Assembly: GCF_037893015.1 (NCBI RefSeq)
Contig: NC_133658.1
Coordinates: 177,492,102-177,556,101 of the forward strand
DNA: 64,000 bases
Direction of reading: 5' to 3'
Origin: Macrotis lagotis
Taxonomy: Eukaryota; Chordata; Mammalia; Peramelemorphia; Peramelidae
Both the position numbers and the translations under genes were made by a program. This document shows positions 57,886 to 64,000 of this stretch, in pieces; within the stretch, counting starts at the first letter, position 1, and the number at the start of each line of letters is the position of its first letter. The notes under the pieces are model-generated. The model saw only the letters and a list, made by a program, of their open reading frames with translations, ran no database searches and was not told where the DNA came from.

Positions 57886-58015
57886 CATGTCTAGCATTTC
57901 ACAAGTATGTGAAGATGACATACAAAACCGAGCTCGAGCTTCTACTAATGGAGTGGCTGGAAAACCCACTACTACTACACCAATTTTTCTTTGTAACAGC
58001 ATTCTTGAAAATGCA
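57886..58015 (-). CDS. SPTLC3: SPTLC3, penultimate coding exon
   Basis: This 130-bp exon encodes 43 residues from the C-terminal part of the catalytic subunit of serine palmitoyltransferase. That ER-membrane, PLP-dependent enzyme condenses serine with an acyl-CoA in the first step of sphingolipid synthesis. The peptide reads [14 protein letters not shown], then [16 protein letters not shown], then [24 protein letters not shown] and EARARFC are the family's C-terminal motifs. The minus strand shows a polypyrimidine tract ending cttcacag before the exon and ATG|gtaagt after it. The exon starts with the last base of a split Ala codon (phase 2) and ends in phase 0. I chose SPTLC3 over SPTLC2 from memory of human sequences: AAFSR and PLxEARARFC here, against PIIESRARFC in SPTLC2. 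The frame is open. Confidence 0.92.
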
Positions 58016-58211
58016 CTGTGAAGATAGGGGTGGGGTGAGGAGCAAAACAAAAAAGAGAAAATTAGAAATAATCTAACATTATCCACAAAAGAAAAAGAAT
58101 GTAAGGAGTTAGAAATTATTTGTGTCAGTGCTTTAAAATTTCTTTAAAATATTTCTTGTGGCTTCATAGCTCTATTTCTTATTAGTGTAGGTTTTTCTTC
58201 AATGAATACAT

Positions 58212-58366
58212 TTTTTTTCTTTTGTTTTTGCAAGGTAATGGGGTTCAGTGACTTGCCCAAGGTCATACAGCTAGGTAATTATTGAGTGTCTGAGGTGGGA
58301 TTTAAACTTAGGTCCTCCTGACTCCAGGGCCAGTGTTCTAATCCACTGGGTCACCTAGCTGCCCCT
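58212..58366 (-). mobile_element. tRNA-derived SINE (WSINE1-like)
   Basis: T-run, 'gacttgcccaaggtcataca' and 'gtcacctagctgcccct'. Target duplications tcaatgaatacat (58199-58211) and ccatgaatacaaat (58367-58380). Located 200 bp upstream of the SPTLC3 penultimate exon on the minus strand. Confidence 0.92.
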
Positions 58367-58492
58367 CCATGAATACAAATTACAAACTTCTTTAAAATTA
58401 ATAGATGTTCTTTGGGATTTTCTAGGAAAAATTAATTGCTCTTTGGTAAGCATGAAGATTACTATCTTCAGATATAGTTATAGTGATATTTG

Positions 58493-58610
58493 GATATATT
58501 TAGTAGTCAGCAAATGCTACAATAATTTGAAACACATAGGTTATTCTGTATAAAATGTCACTCAATTCAATTTCCATTCTATGCCCAGGGATCTTATTTC
58601 CTTTACTAGA
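58493..58610. repeat. 118-bp direct repeat, copy 1
   Basis: Aligns without gaps to 60983-61100 with nine mismatches (about 92% identity) by my base-by-base comparison. Not part of any repeat family I recognise. Confidence 0.88.
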
Positions 58611-58739
58611 ATGATTACTAGAATAGAATAGTCTTCAACAGCCCAGGGTTACCTATATACCTTCAATGAGAGATTTTGCTATCTCAGTAGTGAAAGAAAG
58701 GTCTTATAGATTTGCAACAATTCCTTTTATGCTTATAAT

Positions 58740-60060
58740 ATCAGATCCTTGGCAGAAAATTTAATATAAATATTTTTCTTCCCTTTTGATAAATTCTCTT
58801 ATTCTCTTTAACTTTGGTCATGCTTTCAAGTTTTATATAATTTAAGTTATCTGTTTTTGATTAAGAATTTTCCTACTAATGATAGTTGTGAAATGTGAAA
58901 GCAGCTTTCTTCTATTCTTTTCTATTAAAATAAATTAACTTTTTACATTTAGGTTACATATTTACTTGAAACTTGATTAAGATGGTTTGTCTCAATCCAA
59001 TTTATACCAAACTAAGAGTTTCCCAACCATTCCTTTAGTCTAGACTATTCTTCCATTACTAGTTTGTATTATTTTGATTTAATGAATAATGTATTCATAT
59101 TCATTTGCTTCTGAATGTTGCTTATTTAGTTTATTCCACTATTTTACATTTTCATCCATTAACCAAAAAATAGTTTTGAAGATTGATGTTTTATAATATA
59201 GATTGAAATATGGTAATGCACATTTAGTTATTTTTTTCCATTATTTCTCTTGAGTTCCTAGACGATTTGTTTCTCTAAATAAATTTTGTATTTGTTTTTT
59301 TTTTGTCTAGTTCTATAGAGTAATTCCATGCTGGTTTGGTAGAGCACTAAATGTGTAAATTAATTTTTGTAGTTATCATTTTTGTTATTTTGCAGCAACC
59401 TAACCATTAACAATGAACTTCTTTATTTGAGTACTTTCAAGTTTTCTTTGTAATAAACTTCAAATCTGTTGCCCAGCTGTGGGTTAACTCAGAACTATTT
59501 TATGAATTTTGTAATTATTTCAAATGAACTCTTTTTTAGAACTTTCTGCTTTTTTCATTTTGGGGGGTATTGTGTAGAAATGCTAATAGTTTTGTGGATT
59601 TATGATTTATTCTACTGCTTTGCTGAAGAGACTAATTTTTTTTAGTGCCAATTCTTTGGGATTTTCTGAGTCAATTAACATCCGATTTTGTCTTCTCTTT
59701 CTTAATTTTTAAACCTTTGATTTTGTTCTCTTACTTTGTTTCCATACATATATTTTTTAGAATTATATCAAAAAGTAGCACAAGCAGCAAGTCTAGTATT
59801 TCATCATTTCAGATAATACTGACTTTCAGTTGAGTTTTATACTCTTCAGTATATTACAAAAGAAACCTTTCCATGCTTGTGATTTTTAGTGTTTTTTTCC
59901 TTTAAATATAAGTGTTGGTACATTTCTCTTCTCATATATCACCTGGTTATCTTTTATAATATTTTGTGTAATAGCTTATTATAAAATATATTTATTTAGG
60001 ATGTTTATACCTACTCTTTCTATTGCTTTTTGGATCACCTACAGTTTTGATTTTTATGTT
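58740..60060 (-). mobile_element. Old L1 LINE, ORF2 middle part
   Basis: Antisense L1 ORF2 blocks: 'tttaagttatctgtttttga' (58841), 'ccaatttataccaaactaag' (58996), 'tattgtgtagaaatgctaat' (59568), 'tttgctgaagagactaattt' (59620) and 'atttcatcatttcagataat' (59798). No 3'UTR; many stops. Confidence 0.7.
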
Positions 60061-60654
60061 ATGAAATGTTATGTTAGAAAATGTTTGATCAGAAAAGGAA
60101 GTGTGGACTGTTTAAGTTAAACTTAATTCAGTTTAGTAAACATTTGTCAAGTACTTTCTCTTTCCAGGTACCATGTTTGGTGGACTATAAAGACAGAAAT
60201 GAAATAACCTTGCCCTCAAACTTTTCTCTTGCAATTACAACATGTTAATACAAAATAATTAAGAACTGAGAAGATCTGAGGGAGACACCTGAGCTGCCAG
60301 TGCATTTTGGATGGGGGGGGTATTTTGTAATGTAGCTTTGTTAGTCATTCAAAGACCATTGTATATCAGATACTGGGTATGGAGTACTGGGGAGAAAAAG
60401 GTTAAAGCAGTCCTTTAGCAATAGTGAAAACATAAGAGATGGAAAGCCTTGAATGTCCTGTGAAATCTCTGTGATGTTAGAATAGCTAAAGGAAGACCTT
60501 CAGGAAAGAGCATCTAAGGAAGACATGGACAAAAATATTAAACGATGTGAAGGGGTGGGTAGATTGTGAACTGCACAGAAGCAAGAAAGTCAACAGATCC
60601 ATTGAATTATAAAAAATTATCAATAACTAGAAATAACTAATTCAAAGCACTTAT

Positions 60655-60937
60655 AATAATAATGATGATGATGATGATAATGATAGCTGTCATTTATATA
60701 GTGACTACGGTGTGCCAGACATTATGCTGCATACTTTACCAGTCTTTCATTTGATCCTAACAACAATCCTGGGAGGTATGTACAATTATCATCCCCACTT
60801 TACAAAAGTAAAGACTGACAGAAGTCTAATAACTTGTCCAGGGTCACAGACCTCATCAGTGTGGTAGGCTAAATTTGAACCCAAGTCATACCAATTGCAA
60901 GTCCAGTGCTCTGTTGGTTCTACCACTCAGCTGTCCA
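60655..60937 (-). repeat. MIR SINE, near full length
   Basis: 'catttatatagtgactacgg', 'catccccactttacaaaagt', 'acttgtccagggtcacagac' and 'gttctaccactcagctgtcc' on the reverse strand. Confidence 0.88.
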
Positions 60938-60982
60938 TATATTAAAACTACCTAACACATCTTTGTGTATTTGCTTCTCCAT

Positions 60983-61100
60983 GATATCTTTAGTAGTCAG
61001 CAAATGCTACAATAGTTTGAAACACATAGATTATGCAGTTTAAAGTGTCACTCAATTCAATTTCCATTCTATGTTCAGGGATCTTATTTCCTTTACTAGA
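60983..61100. repeat. 118-bp direct repeat, copy 2
   Basis: Partner of 58493-58610, same orientation, offset exactly 2,490 bases. It ends 18 bases before a large (TA)n tract. Confidence 0.88.
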
Positions 61101-61115
61101 AACATAACCAACCAA

Positions 61116-61117
<2 letters not shown>

Positions 61118-61180
<63 letters not shown>

Positions 61181-61305
61181 TATATATGCATATATACATA
61201 CATACATACATATACACATATATAAACACATGTATATACATATATGTATATACACACATGTATATGCCCATGCGCATCCATGTATATACATATGTGCACA
61301 CATGT
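61118..61305. repeat. (TA)n-(CA)n-(TATACA) compound satellite
   Basis: About 25 TA units, then CA units, then irregular TATACATA/CACATGTA units to ~61305. It produces open frames on both strands (YIYIYIYI) that are not genes. Confidence 0.97.
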
Positions 61306-61309
61306 CTAA

Positions 61310-62150
61310 ACTTATACATATGTTTATCATGGGTGGACTGTAATATAAGAAAGAGTTCTTGAAGCCCTCTTAGATAATCCCTACTTGTTTTCATTCAAAG
61401 ACATAATGTGTAGGGTTTTGTACTTTGTGATGATAAAAATCTTCTGATTAGCTACAAATCTGGAAAACCTCACAATTCAGGTTATTAGTCTAGAAATGAG
61501 TACACAGTTAAAGAGATGACTCCTTCATTGCTCTCTGATTTTTGGCTTTGAAAAATTGAGTTGCCTTCCAAGGAAGAGCAGTTGCTCAGTCTCCTGGCTG
61601 GCTACTTGGTTGCCTTGAAAATATGTTTTGCCTTTGCAAGTTTATATCTGGGATAAGGACATCTCCCTTTTATGTCTCCTTTCCTGAGCAGTAAATTGGA
61701 GACAGCTAGGACCAGGCAGTGATCTTGCGAATTTGGAGAGGGACTTTTATAGGTTTCACTGGTAACAGTTAACTGTAGTCTTCAATAGTAGAAACATCTG
61801 CAGATAGATGGAGAAAGACGTTTTGAGGGCAGTGACAGACTCAGAGATTGGGACCCTTCATGACTGAGGAATGTAGAAAGTTACTAATCCTCAAAGCCCA
61901 GCAAAGGGTTAGACATAAGAACTGAAGGAGGACTCCATGAAGGAAGAAAAGAACTTGCCATATATATTCTCTAAATACATACATCACTACTCTTGTATTT
62001 TAAGTGTGATTCCACTCTTCTCTCAAATGTTGTATATATTTAGGGAAGAAAATGCCTAAGGTATTCTTATTATACCAGTTTAATAAATATCTTTTGTAAA
62101 AACTGAGTCATTAGCTAAAATTTATCAATGAGAAGTATGCTGATAGAAGT
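61310..62150. other. No exon seen in this intron stretch
   Basis: Low in recognised repeats. The segment ending 'ttaataaatatcttttgtaa' (62081) could be a degraded element end, but I have no family to name. Confidence 0.35.
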
Positions 62151-62164
62151 TTATGAATAACTAT

Positions 62165-62269
62165 TTTTTTTTTTTTAGTTTTTGCAAGGCTAAAAGATCC
62201 CACAGTTAGGTAATAAGTGTCTGAGTCTGGATTTGAACTCAGGTTCTCCTCTGTGACACCCAGCTGCCC
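62165..62269 (-). mobile_element. tRNA-derived SINE, internally deleted
   Basis: T-run and 'gatttgaactcaggttctcc' with 'tgtgacacccagctgccc'. Two internal stretches are missing. Target duplications ttatgaataacta (62151-62163) and tatgaataatag (62270-62281). Confidence 0.9.
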
Positions 62270-62524
62270 TATGAATAATAGTATTATTAAAACCCCTAGC
62301 ATTCTGTGAGGAGTAGTCAGTCTCCTTTTAAGGACTTTAAGAATGCCTAATTAGTGGGAAGTTTCCAAAAGTAATTAATACACTTAGAAGAGTAAATCAA
62401 TAAAGATACTTCAGGGACAAGTTAACCAAATGAGATAAGGTGGAATTATTCACACATATGCACAAAATAACCAAAAAAAGTTTGTCTGTGGGGGGGGAAG
62501 GTCAATTTGATAATGATCACAAAG

Positions 62525-62690
62525 GCTAGACAAATTCTTTTTATAGCAGCTCTCATTTAAATAGTATTTTTTTTTAAATGTATAAAACACTAGTCTTTTG
62601 ATATAGGAAGCACAAATGTTTCCATTTTTTATAGATGAGGAAGCTGAGATTAGGTGAAATTACTAGTTTATAAGCAATACAAAACCAAAA
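62525..62690 (-). repeat. MIR fragment
   Basis: 'gcagctctcatttaaatagt' and 'tttatagatgaggaagctga' on the reverse strand. Confidence 0.6.
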
Positions 62691-62694
62691 TCCC

Positions 62695-63600
62695 AAGTCA
62701 TTTCATGTTTCTAAGACAAATCCCCTTTCTAATAGAACTTGTTATGGGTTTTTTTTTTTTATATTTCCATGTGGGTCAGATTATCAGACTTTATCCTTTT
62801 TAGCAGCAACAGAGATTCTGGAATGAAAAGCCTTAAAATTTGGACAGATTCCTGCATATTTATATACAAATGACAGACATTAGACTATAGGATATAAACT
62901 TGAAAAGTGAATCTTTTCTTGTTAGGCCTAGTAAATCCCATTTGGCACCTTTAATACCTGAATGAATCCACCCAGATGAGAGAAAAATGCTTCAGACCTG
63001 TTCTTAGCATTAAAAAGTTGCTAAGTCTGTTTTTTTAGGCTTGGAGCCTGACAGCTCTACAGAAACCTTTGTCATAATTCAGAAAGAAGGCTTGAACCAG
63101 ATGGAAGAGGAATGCCACAAATTCATTCTTTTTTTTCCCCAGAATTTTAGTGTTTTGTACTGCAAATTTCAAATAGGGATTTATCAAGCAAAGTAACAAA
63201 GAGCATTTTTAAGGTCAACAAAAATTTCACAGCCATGCTATTGAAGTAAGAACAGAGAATTAATCTTTATATTTGGAATGAAGCTGTAATAAAAAGTTAT
63301 TGATACTTTTTCTGAATTGCATAGAAGGGTGACCCACAGAATTATACAGGATGAGAGCTCAATAATTATACATGAAATAAAATGATTTTAATTCTATAGT
63401 ATAAATGACTTCGCTAATTATCTCAGGCCACCTATCTTTGATAATCAAAGGTCATTTACAATGTCTTCATGTCATTTATTTTCACCAAAGGAATGAAACT
63501 CTGTCCTGGTATTCAGCAAACATATGACTGTATTGATTCATTATGTAAGTAGGAACTTTTTTGAAGTTTTCTCAAAAAAATTTCAGGTGAGAAAAGGATC
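62695..63600. other. No exon seen in this intron stretch
   Basis: AT-rich, low in repeats, no splice-site-bounded frame matching SPTLC3. Confidence 0.4.
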
Positions 63601-63930
63601 AATGCTGAGATAAGGGGCTGGTTGGATCAACTGAAGTTTTATTTTTAAGGGTGGGGAGGTAGCAGGGAAATAAATAGCCATTAGGTAGGAAGAGATAAAA
63701 GATTAGTGAGAGTAGGACTGATAGAGAGTATAGTACTTTGGACAAGAAGGGATGAAATGGGATTAAACGTGCATGAGGCAGGTAATCATGTTACATGTAG
63801 GACTACATCTTCATGTGAGACTAAGTTGAAGGAGATGGTAAGGGAAGACATCTGAGTTATTTGGAAGATAGCCTCAATTTTTTGTTGAAATTTGAGAGCT
63901 TCATTTGAGAGGACAGGGGAGGGGAATACA
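63600..63930 (+). repeat. Ancient LINE-like dispersed repeat
   Basis: 'gaagggatgaaatgggatta', 'gttgaaggagatggtaaggg' and 'agcctcaattttttgttgaa' follow the order of an old mammalian repeat related to 56110-56890. Confidence 0.55.
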
Positions 63931-63936
63931 TAGTCT

Positions 63937-64000
63937 TTTTTTTTTTAGATTTTTGCAAGGCAATGGGTTTAAGTGGCTTGCCCAAGGTCACACAGCTAGG
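63937..64000 (-). mobile_element. tRNA-derived SINE, cut by window edge
   Basis: T-run and 'ggcttgcccaaggtcacaca' of a reverse-strand SINE; the head lies beyond 64000. Confidence 0.92.

Larger units (their letters stand above)
58016..64000 (-). other. SPTLC3: SPTLC3 intron (continues beyond window)
   Basis: Upstream intron of SPTLC3 beginning at the cttcacag acceptor. I looked for the preceding exon (the VPLxLYMPxK region) on the minus strand up to the window edge and did not find it, so this intron probably extends past 64000. It contains SINEs at 58212 and 62165, an old L1 at 58740-60060, MIRs, a 118-bp direct repeat and a large TA/CA tract. Confidence 0.7.

Noticed and set aside
61052-61394. 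Overlapping open frames on both strands with YIYIYI repeats
   Set aside because: Created by the TA/CA satellite.

Overview
The window looks like ordinary mammalian nuclear DNA from a marsupial: AT-rich, gene-poor and dense in retroelements. Three repeat classes point to Marsupialia. They are many copies of a tRNA-derived SINE ending in a short A-run (WSINE1-like, which suggests an Australian marsupial), SINEs with a BovB/RTE-type tail (Mar1-like), and marsupial-type L1, L2, CR1/L3 and RTE LINEs. The species call is inference. I found no prokaryotic features, CRISPR arrays or operons.

The only host gene I can support is on the minus strand at the right: the last two coding exons of SPTLC3, a catalytic subunit of serine palmitoyltransferase. 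They lie at 57886-58015 and 54166-54279, both with consensus splice sites and compatible phases. A 3'UTR of about 0.7 kb follows, with AATAAA at 53463-53458. Everything above 58015 is intron. Everything below about 53440 is downstream intergenic DNA.

Layout: 0-6 kb holds L1 and RTE pieces, MIRs and long CT/CCTT microsatellites. 7.3-10.6 kb holds a solo-LTR fossil beside a hAT-transposase-derived (KIAA1586-like) pseudogene. 11-14 kb is a CR1/L3 LINE with L1 fragments in it. 17.6-18.7 kb is a deleted RTE/BovB-like LINE. 23-25 kb is an L2 with a MIR inserted. 25.4-26.5 kb is a second hAT-derived fossil, opposite in strand to the first. 27-34.5 kb is a pile of minus-strand L1s and plus-strand L2s. 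34.5-43.7 kb is a nested block: an old L1 broken up by several insertions. The youngest-looking insertion is a 3.2-kb element with an L1 5'UTR and ORF1 but no ORF2, carrying three antisense SINE-like modules. 44.5-46 kb is a long L2 with recognisable reverse transcriptase. 46-53 kb is mostly unique sequence plus a 7SL RNA pseudogene.

Most worth a second look are the ORF1-only element with antisense SINE modules, a gap-free 118-bp direct repeat 2,490 bp apart in the SPTLC3 intron, the paired hAT fossils, the 7SL fragment, and two unidentified coding-like inserts at 38.37-38.93 and 42.17-42.75 kb.
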